DNA from: Nemertoderma westbladi
Lineage: Eukaryota > Xenacoelomorpha > Nemertodermatida > Nemertodermatidae
Length of the DNA stretch: 53,120 nt
Assembly (NCBI GenBank): GCA_032718475.1
Contig: JAUCBJ010002613.1
Span: 1 to 53,120 of the forward strand
Direction of reading: 5' to 3'
The translations under genes were made by a program, and so were the position numbers. Shown piece by piece: positions 23,453-34,829 of this stretch (its first letter is position 1; each line of letters opens with the position of its first letter). The notes beneath the pieces are model-generated. The model had not been told where the DNA came from. It did no database searches and saw only the letters and a list, made by a program, of their open reading frames with translations.

Positions 23453-24141
23453 TCTAACTCAATATATTGAGTTAGAAGACACATGCTCGCTAACTCAATA
23501 TATTGAGTTAGATGATACATGCTCGATAACTCAATATATTGAGTTAGAAGACACATGCTCGATAACTCAATATATTGAGTTAGAAGACACATGCTCGCTA
23601 ACTCAATATATTGAGTTAGATGATACATGCTCGATAACTCAATATATTGAGTTAGAGGACACATGCTCGCTAACTCAATATATTGAGTTAGATGATACAT
23701 GCTCGATAACTCAATATATTGAGTTAGAAGACACATGCTCGCTAACTCAATATATTGAGTTAGAAGACACATGCTCGCTAACTCAATATATTGAGTTAGA
23801 AGACACATGCTCGCTAACTCAATATATTGAGTTAGAAGACACATGCCCGCTAACTCAATATATTGAGTTAGAAGACACATGCTCGATAACTCAATATATT
23901 GAGTTAGAAGACACATGCTCGATAACTCAATATATTGAGTTAGAAGACACATGCTCGATAACTCAATATATTGAGTTAGAAGACACATGCTCGATAACTC
24001 AATATATTGAGTTAGAAGACACATGCTCGCTAACTCAATATATTGAGTTAGAAGACACATGCTCGATAACTCAATATATTGAGATAGAAGACACATGCTC
24101 GATAACTCAATATATTGAGATAGAAGACACATGCTCGATAA
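23453..24141 (+). repeat. 36-bp palindromic minisatellite in OSBP intron 3
   Basis: Nineteen copies of a 36-bp unit. Each holds a perfect 22-bp palindrome, CTAACTCAATA joined to its reverse complement (some copies begin ATAACTC), then AAGACACATGCTCG. Copies could each fold into an 11-bp hairpin. The array starts about 80 bp after exon 3. It is open on the minus strand for 257 codons only because 36 is a multiple of 3. Confidence 0.95.
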
Positions 24142-25480
24142 TAATAATAGTAAAATAAGAATAATAAAAAAAACGAGAATTTCATGTCCACTTAGGGGCT
24201 CCGTAGTTTTATCCGAAATCTATATTTTTTATTTATAAAGTTTCCGTTTGGATATTTTAAGATTGATCTGTAAACTTTCACTATGAAGACGGAGAATTGG
24301 TACTACTGGGTAGCTTCGCAAGCCATTTAGTTTAAAAAAAGTAGCACTTTTTGTGCAGTTCTATCTTCTATCTATACATTTAAATTATTTCCATGCTTTT
24401 ATGAAACTCGTGTAGAAGGATCATTAATATCTACAGCACTAGATGCCAAAGTGTAGGAAAATTCCATCGCAATACTAATGTTTTTTTCTATATTTGAGCT
24501 ATATTTAGGCGATCGTATATTTTGAGATAACCAAACTTTAGCAGATACTAAATTGGTTCTTGAACATGCAATTAATTGACCAAGTGTTATAAAACCAATA
24601 TAAACCATCATGCCCTAAAGCTTCTGAACATTTTGGTACAACTTTGATGAAAATTGCGTGAAAAAATATAATATTTAGTAGGGAGGGAATCTATAGTGTA
24701 GCACTGTAGCACTGCGAATTCAGAATTTTCATGTCGAATTCGAATTTTTGAGAGGTTAAATTCGCGAATTTGATTTATAATTTCTCGCCCTTTTTATTAT
24801 TTTGACCGATGGGAAGGTACACTTACGACTTACAAGGATTCCAAATCTGTTTATAAATCTGAAGTTCTTTTAGAATTAGTGGAAATTAGGAGTTTAAAAA
24901 TGCCACGTTTTTTTTACTCCATGAAGCTATTTAATTACAAAATGTTCTAGAAAATATTTATCTGACAGGTCAGTAAATCCAGATTAACTCGCATGTGTTA
25001 ATCACTTCCACATCATTTTGCAAGAATTCGAAATCGTGTAGAATTTAAAGATTGATAGCATTATAATTCATACATGTAATAAAATTTTAGTTAGAATTTA
25101 ATAAAATTCCACATTTCGGCTTACCATATTTAGTGGTGTGTCTTTGCGAAAAAATTGTGACAAATGTTCCAAAAATTTCTATAGCTGTGTATAAAAAATC
25201 CCAAAAGTATTTGTTCAAGGTTTTTGGAAAAAAGTCCAAAAATATGTGTAGTTTTCACATAAAATTGTGCTTGCGCTTTCGATTTTAGGTGTAATTCACT
25301 CCATTTGTTTCATTTAAAAACGACAATAGTTTATGTTGAAATAACGAATAAATTTTTTGGCAACGAGGGTTTTTGAGGTCGTGAAATCAGTTTGACTGTG
25401 TTACACATTCCCTCGTGTAGTATAGAATTGGTGTTAAACACCGTCCTATATTGAACCAGAACCAGCCAAATGATAATAAA
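24142..25480. other. Unclassified AT-rich intron sequence
   Basis: No gene, array or clear inverted repeat recognised. Confidence 0.4.
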
Positions 25481-25489
25481 ACTAATTTA

Positions 25490-25680
25490 ACAAGCGCGAA
25501 AACGCGCTTAAAGGTCCGCGTCTACTAACGCATGGACTGTCTCCTTAAATGGCTTACTACTACCAATCTTACTATCAAAACAAATTCACCAGAAAGTGGG
25601 ATTGGACTCGGTACCTAGAGATTCCAAGCCCCACGCTCTACCAACTTCGCCACTGCGACGTGTGAAGCCTTATAAAACTA
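25490..25680 (-). mobile_element. tRNA-derived SINE-like element
   Basis: Read on the minus strand, TGGCGAAGTTGGTAGAGCG (25634-25652) matches a Pol III A box, and GTACCGAGTCCAATCCC (25598-25614) resembles a B box about 20 nt further on. The stretch between could form a tRNA-like anticodon arm but does not give a clean cloverleaf, so I read it as a SINE head with its body toward 25490. Confidence 0.5.
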
Positions 25681-25712
25681 AAACCCAACTGTAACTTAAC
25701 AACAACAACGGG

Positions 25713-26281
25713 GTGAATACTAGAGGTCTCGCTACTCGGGGACCTACTAACGGAGTGAATACTAGAGGTCTCGCTACTCGGACCTACTAACGGAGTGAAT
25801 ACTAGAGGTCTCGCTACTCGGACCTACTAACGGAGTGAATACTAGAGGTCTCGCTACTCGGGGACCTACTAACGGAGTGAATACTAGAGGTCTCGCTACT
25901 CGCGGACCTACGAACGGAGTGAATACTAGAGGTCTCGCTACTCGGGGACCTACTAACGGAGTGAATACTAGAGGTCTCGCTACTCGGGGACCTACTAACG
26001 GAGTGAATACTAGAGGTCTCGCTACTCGGACCTACTAACGGAGTGAATACTAGAGGTCTCGCTACTCGGACCTACTAACGGAGTGAATACTAGAGGTCTC
26101 GCTACTCGGGGACCTACTAACGGAGTGAATACTAGAGGTCTCGCTACTCGCGGACCTACGAACGGAGTGAATACTAGAGGTCTCGCTACTCGGGGACCTA
26201 CTAACGGAGTGAATACTAGAGGTCTCGCTACTCGGGGACCTACTAACGGAGTGAATACTAGAGGTCTCGCTACTCGGACCT
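25713..26281 (+). repeat. 40/42-bp minisatellite with 248-bp higher-order period
   Basis: Fourteen units of GTGAATACTAGAGGTCTCGC, TACTCGGGGACCTACTAA and CGGA (42 bp, type A), a 2-bp-shorter form CTCGGACC (type B), and a form CTCGCGGACCTACG (type C). Their order is A, BBACAA, BBACAA, B: a six-unit higher-order repeat of 248 bp. Confidence 0.93.
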
Positions 26282-27187
26282 AAAAATGATAATGACAAAT
26301 CTCCGCTATTATGGGAACTAAATTGGTAGCTCTGTGGGATTGTTGGTAAATAGTTCTATCAATCATTCACCAGTGGACTAAAGTTTGTTTTCACAACATT
26401 TAGGAAGAATGTCACCAATATTTAGTTGTTGCTGTTGCTATGTAAAATCCATATTGCTAAGGAAAGAAACATTGAAAATGTAAATATTGTCCGATTTTTG
26501 GGATTTCATCTATATACCCAAATAAGGTACTTACATAATATTTTTGTCACAGTTGCACATTTTCATGTCGCTAAGCTGCTGCGGGCCATTCTCATGTGTA
26601 TATCGGCTTGTAAACGCTCACGGTCCACCCTGCATTAAATATATTTTAGTTAGAGACCTGTTTCACTTAAATTGCTAAATAGTTTAATTCGAGGTTTTAA
26701 AATTAATTAACTTACAAAAAGATGATAACATTTTTTTTGTCCGAGTTTTAATCCGTATTTTCGAGGAATAGTTAAATCATTTTTTACAGTACATACAAAA
26801 TTCATCATTTTTTATTTATAGGTACAGCATGTAGTGCATTGCCTTCTTTCTGAAATTCAAATGAAAAATAAATTCTAAAGGAAAATTTGAAAAGAACAGA
26901 ATTTGTGTCAGTGTCCAAAGAAAGGGCCCTTAAGTTTAAAACGCCGTTTCTGTTTATCTCACATTTAGTCATATGTTTGTCAAAAAAAATAGATTTTCTT
27001 TTTAATATCTCATTATGTCCGAAATTTTATGGAGATTTCAAATATACAATCGGCTTCGTCATATCTTTTTTCGTTTTGACGATGTTTAGCGAAAAGTAAG
27101 GGACATTCAAAAATTGTTACAACACAAAAATTTCAATTTTCAGAAATTTATAGAAATAATATAATAATATATAAAGAAACGTATAAG
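26282..27187. other. Unclassified AT-rich intron sequence
   Basis: Nothing recognisable; short ORFs only. Confidence 0.4.
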
Positions 27188-27465
27188 CCCTGATTCACAA
27201 TCTACATAGGTTTTGTGGGGTGCCGAATGCAATGACAATATTTGTGAGGTGACTGAATGGACATTTATACTACTTTTCGTTGGGTGCTAAAATTCGATGC
27301 ACAACATGAACATTTCAATTTTAAAGATTATGAATTATAACTTTATTTGACCTGATTCATAATCTATATAAGTTTTCTCGGGTGCTGAATGCAATGGTAA
27401 TATTTATTAAGCGACTGGATGGACGGCTATACTATTTTTCTTTGGGTGCTAAATTTTGGTGCTGG
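27188..27465 (+). repeat. Two diverged direct copies of about 115 bp
   Basis: CCTGATTCACAATCTACATA (27188) and CCTGATTCATAATCTATATA (about 27350) begin two copies. Both continue through GGGTGC(C/T)GAATGCAATG, GACTG(A/G)ATGGAC and GGGTGCTAAA, about 162 bp apart. Confidence 0.75.
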
Positions 27466-27699
27466 CTCCAACTTTTTGCACCCAGTGAAAAGTAGTAGTA
27501 ACATTGGTCTGATTGTGTTTTACTTGGATCGGTTGAATTCCTAACCACAGAAAACCTATAAAAAATGAAATTAATACTATTCATTAATATGTGGAGGAAG
27601 TCTATATCGGGCTATGCAAGAATACTTCTAACTTTAAAGGTAAAGTATATAACATTAACTTATGATATACTGCAGCTGCTATAATTTATAATGGCAGTG

Positions 27700-27815
27700 A
27701 TTTTTTATGTCCTTTTATTTGACTTTTTTTGTCCTTTTTTTTTACGAATTATGCATAATGACTTTTGTTGTCCTTTTAATGACTTTTATTGTCCTTTTAA
27801 TGACTTTTTATGTAT
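27700..27815 (+). repeat. Short GACTTTT/GTCCTTTT tandem stretch
   Basis: About five degenerate copies of ATGACTTTTATTGTCCTTTT. Reverse-complement relatives (GGACAAAAAGTG, GGACATAAAAA) occur near 6960-7040 and 29005-29070. Confidence 0.6.
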
Positions 27816-28049
27816 GTATTTCTTCAAACTGTCAGACTGCTGATTTCTGGACTGTCAGACAGTTGATTTCACTATGCCTGTGCCAAAACATTCCATGATT
27901 CCATGATTTATAGACTATGAGATAGATTTCCATATGCGCCTGTGGTAAAAAGACTCTATATTTAATAGTTTGTGGTTGTTGTCGATAATCGATTACCACA
28001 TGACGTAGCAAAACACTCATTTTATAGCCAAAAACAATTACCAATTGAT

Positions 28050-28690
28050 GGAAAGGAGCAGGTTAAGGCCGAGTTTTCTAACCAAAACAATAAACAGTCA
28101 CTTTACCAAATCAGGGAAAGGAGCAGGTTACCGAGACGGGATTTTCTAACCAAAACAATAAACGATCACTTAACTAATTGAGGGAAAGGAGCAGGTTACA
28201 GAGGCGGGATTTTCTAACCAAAACAATAAACGATCACTTAACTTATTGAGGGAAAGGAGCAGGTTACAGAGGCGGGATTTTCTAACCAAAACAATAAACG
28301 ATCATTTAACTAATTGAGGGAAAGGGACAGGTTACAGAGGCGGAATTTTCTAACCAAAACAATAAACGATCACTTAACTAATTGAGGGAAAGGAGCAGGT
28401 TACAGAGGCGGGATTTTCTAACCAAAACAATAAACGATCATTTAACTAATTGAGGGAAAGGGGCAGGTTACAGAGGCGGGCCTTTCTAACCAAAACAATA
28501 AACGGTCACTTTACCAATTCAGGGAAAGGAGCAGGTTACAGAGGCGGGATTTTCTAACCAAAACAATAAACGATCATTTAACTAATTGAGGGAAAGGGGC
28601 AGGTTACAGAGGCGGGATTTTCTAACCAAAACAATAAACGATCATTTAACTGATTGAGGGAAAGGAGCAGGTTACAGAGACGATAAAACT
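28050..28690 (+). repeat. 68-bp minisatellite
   Basis: About nine copies of a 68-bp unit: GGAAAGGAGCAGGTTACAGA, GGCGGGATTTTCTAACCAAA, ACAATAAACGATCACTTAAC, TAATTGAG. The unit is the reverse complement of the interior of the G-run/C-run-capped elements (for example 18980-19050). Single copies lie near 8262, 8385, 35360 and 52015. Confidence 0.9.
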
Positions 28691-29967
28691 AATACAGTAA
28701 TAGGCCTAAATTATGTGAAAGGTACATTTTCCACAATCCTGCAATCCAGTTTGGCCTATCAATTATTTAAAATTTATTAGAACAACCGGTAGGCCTACCA
28801 TTACCGTATTTAAATGGTAGGCTACACAGTAGGCCTATAGCAGTACCGGTGCCGGTACCGGTACTAAAATACAGAAATACCTGCTTTATACCTACATCTG
28901 TACATACAATACAGCAAAATAGTGCTATATATACTAATACCGGTACTGATAGCCTGAGAGAACAGCAGTATAGAAACCGGTAGCATGGAACCTAACATTA
29001 GACTTTTGGAGGACATAAAAAATAAAAAAAAAGGACAAAAAAAGGATTTAAACGGACAATAAAAATTATTGCGATTTATAATCATTACTTCTGATTGGCT
29101 ATCAGTGCTGGAAATGCCACCTTTCAACTTTCAAGTAAGATAGAACATAGGACTAGTGCATTTTGAAAGTTTCATGTTGAAAGTTGACTGTTTGTTTATG
29201 TGTAAACGTCTGCATAGGCTACAATATGTTCTATATTTTAATTGGAAGTTGAAAGCTCATATGTGACCCGGGCCTAAATAGAATAACTTACGCAGGCGCA
29301 AAACCATGCAACTTTCGAAGTGGAGGGCATGTACCTGAATAACGACACTATATTCCAGGACGTGGTGTATGGATATCTGTTAAAATAGAAGCGGAGTGCT
29401 GCGGAGGTTTTTGTGCTCGTTCGTTTCGCACATATTTGGAAAAATCTAGGAAGCCCATCTGTCTGTCGGTTTGTCCGTCACTATAAATCTCACACCCTAG
29501 CTAAGATTTACACCGTGATCCCAATATATTATATTACGTAGACCCGTGTCCGAGTGCATACAGCGCCTGAACTTCTATCACAATAGGGTAGGTACAAATC
29601 CGACAAAAGGGCTTTAATAATTTCGCATTGTTGTGTCCCTAAGAAAGACACTAGACATTTGTGCTCAGCTCACTCAACACAGCGGTACAGTGGGAACCTG
29701 GCTTCGGCTGGGGGGAATAAATAAAGGGTTGGATAGTTATGGACTGTTCTCCCTTGGGAGTTAGTGTGGCGGCCTCCCTGCCTAATAGGTAACAGCCAAG
29801 AGAGAGGAACCTTCGGGTTGCCTTCGGTGTTTCGTGTCTCACACGTTCACCGATCACTTTACTATTACTTTCAAAGATATCTAAGATATCTAAGATAAGG
29901 TATATTTAGTAGCACTAATGGATCTATGGGTTGTTGTTATAATTATGTTATTAATAATATTTACTAG
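28691..29967. other. End of OSBP intron 3
   Basis: No gene. Contains ACCGGTACCGGTACTA at about 28855, a GTCT-family scrap at 29455-29505 and AT-rich sequence with a polypyrimidine-poor acceptor ATTTACTAG at 29967. Confidence 0.4.
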
Positions 29968-30077
29968 GTGACTTGGATACTCTACCCCGGTTGGACAGTG
30001 ACGAAGTAGCCCTGCAACTGAAGTGTCTGACGGAACGGGCTACCCTATTTAAAATCAGCAGTAATGCCATGCGCAAC
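29968..30077 (+). CDS. OSBP: Oxysterol-binding protein, coding exon 4 (first possible 3' end)
   Basis: The acceptor AG is at 29966-29967. With the G from exon 3 the exon reads GDLDTLPRLDSDEVAL, QLKCLTERATLFKISSNAMRN. Vertebrate OSBP has KIKQVNERATLFRITSNAMINACRDFL here, so ERATLFxIxSNAM identifies the exon and the alignment stops exactly where the donor GTTAGTA begins (30078). Phase 0 at the 3' end. Immediately after, the last 24 nt of the exon and the first 12 nt of the intron are repeated about 66 times, so the exon could be longer in some transcripts. Exon 5, expected to begin ACRDFL-like, was not found in the remaining 23 kb. Pseudogenisation cannot be excluded, but all four visible exons are intact. 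Confidence 0.87.
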
Positions 30078-32440
30078 GTTAGTACCAATATCAACAGTAA
30101 TGCCATGCGCAACGTTAGTACAATTATCAACAGTATTGCCATTCGCAACGTTAGTACAATTATCAGCAGTAATGCCATGCGCAACGTTAGTACCATTATC
30201 AACAGTAATGCCATGCGCAACGTTAGTACAATTATCAGCAGTATTGCCATGCGCAACGTTAGTACAATTATCAACAGTATTGCCATTCGCAACGTTAGTA
30301 CAATTATCAGCAGTATTGCCATGCGCAACGTTAGTACCATTATCAGCAGTAATGCCATGCGCAATGTAGTAACAATATCAGCAGTAATGCCATGCGCAAC
30401 GTTAGTACCAATATCAGCAGTAATGCCATGCGCAACGTTAGTACCAATATCAGCAGTAATGCCATGCGCAACGTTAGTACCATTATCAGCAGTAATGCCA
30501 TGCGCAACGTTAGTAACAATATCAGCAGTAATGCCATGCGCAACGTTAGTACCATTATCAGCAGTATTGCCATGCGCAACGTTAGTACCAATATCAGCAG
30601 TAATGCCATGCGCAACGTTAGTACCATTATCAGCAGTAATGCCATGCGCAACGTTAGTAACAATATCAGCAGTAATGCCATGCGCAACGTTAGTACCAAT
30701 ATCAGCAGTAATGCCATGCGCAACGTTAGTACCAATATCAGCAGTAATGCCATGCGCAACGTTAGTACCATTATCAACAGTAATGCCATGCGCAACGTTA
30801 GTACCAATATCAACAGTATTGCCATGCGCAACGTTAGTACAATTATCAGCAGCAATGCCATGCGCAACGTTAGTAACAATATCAGCAGTAATGCCATGCG
30901 CAACGTTAGTACCAATATCAGCAGTAATGCCATGCGCAACGTTAGTACCAATATCAACAGTATTGCCATGCGCAACGTTAGTACCAATATCAACAGTATT
31001 GCCATGCGCAACGTTAGTACCAATATCAACAGTATTGCCATGCGCAACGTTAGTACAATTATCAGCAGCAATGCCATGCGCAACTTTAGTACCAATATCA
31101 GCAGTAATGCCATGCGCAACGTTAGTACCAATATCAGCAGTAATGCCATGCGCAACGTTAGTACCAATATCAGCAGTAATGCCATGCGCAACGTTAGTAC
31201 CAATATCAACAGTATTGCCATGCGCAACGTTAGTACAATTATCAGCAGCAATGCCATGCGCAACGTTAGTACCATTATCAGCAGTAATGCCATGCGCAAC
31301 GTTAGTAACAATATCAGCAGTAATGCCATGCGCAACGTTAGTACCAATATCAGCAGTAATGCCATGCGCAACGTTAGTACCAATATCAGCAGCAATGCCA
31401 TGCGCAACGTTAGTACCAATATCAGCAGCAATGCCATGCGCAACGTTAGTACCAATATCAGCAGTAATGCCATGCGCAACGTTAGTACCAATATCAGCAG
31501 TAATGCCATGCGCAACGTTAGTAACAATATCAGCAGTAATGCCATGCGCAACGTTAGTACCAATATCAGCAGTAATGCCATGCGCAACGTTAGTACCAAT
31601 ATCAGCAGTAATGCCATGCGCAACGTTAGTACCAATATCAGCAGTAATGCCATGCGCAACGTTAGTACAATTATCAGCAGCAATGCCATGCGCAACGTTA
31701 GTACCAATATCAGCAGTAATGCCATGCGCAACGTTAGTACCAATATCAGCAGTAATGCCATGCGCAACGTTAGTACAATTATCAGCAGCAATGCCATGCG
31801 CAACGTTAGTACCAATATCAGCAGTAATGCCATGCGCAACGTTAGTACAATTATCAGCAGCAATGCCATGCGCAACGTTAGTACAATTATCAGCAGTATT
31901 GCCTTGCGCGACGTTAGTACCAATATCAGCAGTAATGCCATGCGCAACCTTAGTACCAATATCAGCAGTAATGCCATGCGCAACGTTAGTACCAATATCA
32001 GCAGTATTGCCATGCGCAACGTTAGTACAATTATCAGCAGTATTGCCATGCGCAACGTTAGTACAATTATCAGCAGTAATGCCATGCGCAACGTTAGTAC
32101 AATTATCAGCAGTATTGCCATGCGCAACGTTAGTACCAATATCAGCAGTATTGCCATGCGCAACGTTAGTACAATTATCAGCAGTATTGCCATGCGCAAC
32201 GTTAGTACCAATATCAGCAGTAATGCCATGCGCAACCTTAGTACCAATATCAGCAGTAATGCCATGCGCAACGTTAGTACCAATATCAGCAGTATTGCCA
32301 TGCGCAACGTTAGTACAATTATCAGCAGTATTGCCATGCGCAACGTTAGTAACAATATCAGCAGTAATGCCATGCGCAACGTTAGTAACAATATCAGCAG
32401 TAATGCCATGCGCAACGTTAGTAACAATATCAGCAGTAAT
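30056..32440 (+). repeat. 36-bp minisatellite derived from the OSBP exon 4/intron 4 junction
   Basis: About 66 tandem units of 36 bp. Each unit is the last 24 nt of exon 4 (codons ISSNAMRN) followed by 12 nt of intron beginning GTTAGTA. Variants are AGTAATGCC/AGTATTGCC/AGCAATGCC and ACCAAT/ACAATT/ACCATT/AACAAT. For about the first nine units the OSBP frame stays open, adding VST(N/I)I(N/S)S(N/I)A(M/I)RN per unit. A 1-nt loss at about 30366 (CAATGTAGTAAC) then shifts the frame. All three forward frames and one reverse frame stay open through most of the array, giving large meaningless ORFs. The array ends in 23 C (32456-32478). Confidence 0.93.
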
Positions 32441-32597
32441 ACCAAGCCCAATAATCCCCCCCCCCCCCCCCCCCCCCCTAATTTAATAGTTGCATCTCGA
32501 ATGGAAGTTTCGTTTCAGTAAAGGGAAATATTTAATATAAACTAATAATAAAACAAATTAACAAAATTAACGAAGTAAGTAAGTTTGGGCATGCACC

Positions 32598-33311
32598 TTA
32601 TCTAAAAAATATAGTTTTACTGTACCTAGATTGCTCTGTGTATAGTGTATGGGTCCCAGTAGGTGTCCGAATCGCCGGCGGACTCACCTCACTGGATTCC
32701 ATCCACAAAGAGAGGGAAAACTGGGCTTCTGCGGAGCCACATTGCGGCATTCCCACGCCAAACGGGCACAGACAAGCGTTGAAATAAGTGCTTGACTGAG
32801 TCTCACACGGGAATGCCACGGCGCAGGCTCTGCAGACGCGCGATTTCCTGAAGGATGGCATTGGATTGGAAGTCCCATCCTCCCAGAGCCTCCACCACAA
32901 TGGGGTGAACCTCACACCTGTGTTGCAGCACACCTCCAAGTGGGCAGCGAGTTTTCGCTCTCGGGCAATGGAGAGTGCATGTCCAGGTGTGGCGGCGGCT
33001 TGGGAGATGGTTCGGGATTGGAGAGGGGAGATAACGATGACGTCCAGGGTCATGGGTTGACCCCTGTTCAAATTTGGGAGGTATACATCAGCAGGGTGAC
33101 TACGTGAGCCCGAGATCAAACCAGGGACTACACTCCGGGGCGCTAGAGCAGCAGATTGGGCTGCTTGAAAGATAGCATTCCGGAGTGAGTCATGGCGGGT
33201 GATCCTGTCTCCCTCGCCACCACAGCCGACATGGTTGTCCCCAAATGGGTCTACAGGGGTGGGGCAGGGTGAAGGTCCCGAATTCATGCGGACGCCAAGC
33301 CAGTATTCCAA
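32598..33311 (-). pseudogene. LINE 3' remnant (C-terminal domain of ORF2), minus strand
   Basis: The reverse-strand frame reads WLGVRMNSGPSPCPTPVD, GDNHVGCGGEGDRITRHDSL, RNAIFQAAQSAALAPR, then SHPADVYLP, LDVIVISPLQ, and ERKLAAHLEVCCNTGVRF. The pattern GDxxxxCxxxGDRIxRHxxLR ... PADVxxP ... DVxVxxPLQ ... KxxxxxxxCxxxGxxFxPL is familiar from the C-terminal region of invertebrate LINE polyproteins. No RT core is present, so this is a 5'-truncated copy. It lies just past the OSBP-derived array. Confidence 0.8.
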
Positions 33312-34086
33312 GGAGAGCCGGTAAAGGAAACCGAAATTTTAAATTATTTTATTTATTTTTGGTCCAGGAATCAGCACAGAACTCAAAGACAGAATTTTAC
33401 AAATTATCTAAACATGGAAACCCAATGCGTTTAAATTATTATGAAGAGGCTTAATATAAGGCTTTGAAAAAGTCCAGATATACAAATAAAATTGTTTATT
33501 GTTTTGTTCCAACATTATGTTTATTGCGGATTATTCAGATATTGGTATGAATGTCTGGTCTGGTCTGTTTTGGTTTTATTGAAGGTGAATTTATTTGACC
33601 CCGAGGGTTGAATGAATGGATCCTGCTTGACTCAGACAAGCTGGCATTAAAGTACATTCTAGAATTATTGTCAAGGATAACATGGCTGTCTACGCCATCG
33701 TCAGGCGAATAAATATGATTGACTTGGGGTGATGTTTATTGTAATTATCTGATATAAAATATAATGATGATGGCATTTTGCTTCCTTTTCCCCAAGGCCA
33801 AATCACCAATTATTAGGAATCAATAACCTTTGATGACCTTACTTTCATACTGATCCCCTACGAGGACATGGAAATATATATTATATTCTCGCCTATTAGG
33901 CGCAGCACCAGTCAAGCTGGTATATAATTGAATAGTTAAATAATGAAGTAAAATGACACATCAGTGACAATAAAATATGGCTAATCGTAAACAGTGACTA
34001 AAATCATAATTATAATTATTTACGTAAACAGAGACAGTATCATCAATTAAAGTTATTTACCATTTACGTCACACACCTTGACAACT
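33312..34086. other. Probable retroelement flank, no gene
   Basis: No coding block recognised. The reverse strand has CGCCTGACGATGGCGTAGAC at about 33690-33710, a motif type often seen next to retroelement ends, so part of this is probably older element sequence. Confidence 0.3.
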
Positions 34087-34623
34087 TTAAAACCAGGCGG
34101 GATAACAAAATAAATCTAATATCATGTTGTGCTTAAATTTAAAACTGGTAGATAAATGGTAGCAGCTATCTATGAAGTTGATTTTGACCGCCTCTGCTAG
34201 TGATACTTCACCTGGTATTATTCGATTTTTTAGGGCTGATTTTGAGTATTTATTTGTTAAAAGAGACTGCATATTGGGGAGTGGGTATGCTTTATAACTC
34301 TTTTCATATGTGGAGAAGACACCTGTGTAAGAAGCACCGTATTCCGAAGCACTTACTCGAAGGAATGACTGAATTAACATATTGTTGGATTCAAACGATC
34401 GTGTAATGATCCCAATATTTTGCCGATATACTTCCATTGAGAGTGGAATACAACCAAGTAGGTTGTACACAACCTGGTTGTCTGCATATGGTCCGAGGTG
34501 GAGGATGCTCCGTAAGGCCTTACGGTATGCCACATCTAACAGTTCGATTTCAGTATCACGCATGGAACCCACAGAACGCCTATATAAAAATTTTCCCACG
34601 AAGTATACAAAGAACCAATTCAT
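34087..34623 (-). pseudogene. LINE reverse transcriptase C-terminal remnant, minus strand
   Basis: The 178-codon reverse-strand frame has FLYRRSVGSMRDTEIELLDV, AYRKALRSILHLGPYADNQV and VYNLLGCIPLSMEVYRQNIG. This is like the post-RT region of non-LTR elements, where a line of helices surrounds RRxLRxxLxLxxxxxxxxxxxxLGxxPL. No catalytic RT motif is visible, and the match is by general pattern only. Confidence 0.5.
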
Positions 34624-34829
34624 GAATGTTTCTAGCTGTATTATACATTGGTATATTTATAAGTTGTTGAAGGCAAGATGGTTTGAAGAGATGCTATATA
34701 TTTAAATATATGAGATATTATATAAATTTCATTAATTCCATTTCTATAATATAGGCCTACAAGCACGGATAACTCTACTACAGGACTGACAGACCAGAAG
34801 TTAGGATGCCGATTGCGTTAAAAGTATTA

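Noticed and set aside
23359-24132. 257-codon minus-strand ORF with MCLLTQYIELSS repeats
   Set aside because: Pure translation of the 36-bp palindromic satellite; no non-repeat coding part.
23453-24141. CRISPR-like array of 36-bp palindromic repeats
   Set aside because: No unique spacers between repeats, no cas genes and a eukaryotic context.
25598-25660. tRNA gene on the minus strand
   Set aside because: A and B boxes are recognisable, but the acceptor, anticodon and T arms do not pair well; a SINE head explains it better.
29973-32521. Very long ORFs (837, 709 and 702 codons) in several frames and on both strands
   Set aside because: They follow from a stop-free 36-bp tandem repeat whose period is a multiple of 3. 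Only the first about 110 nt of one frame is OSBP coding; the rest is array.
33245-33454. OSBP exon 5 candidate
   Set aside because: The translation (QESAQNSKTEFYKLSKHG) does not match the ACRDFLMLAQ region expected next.
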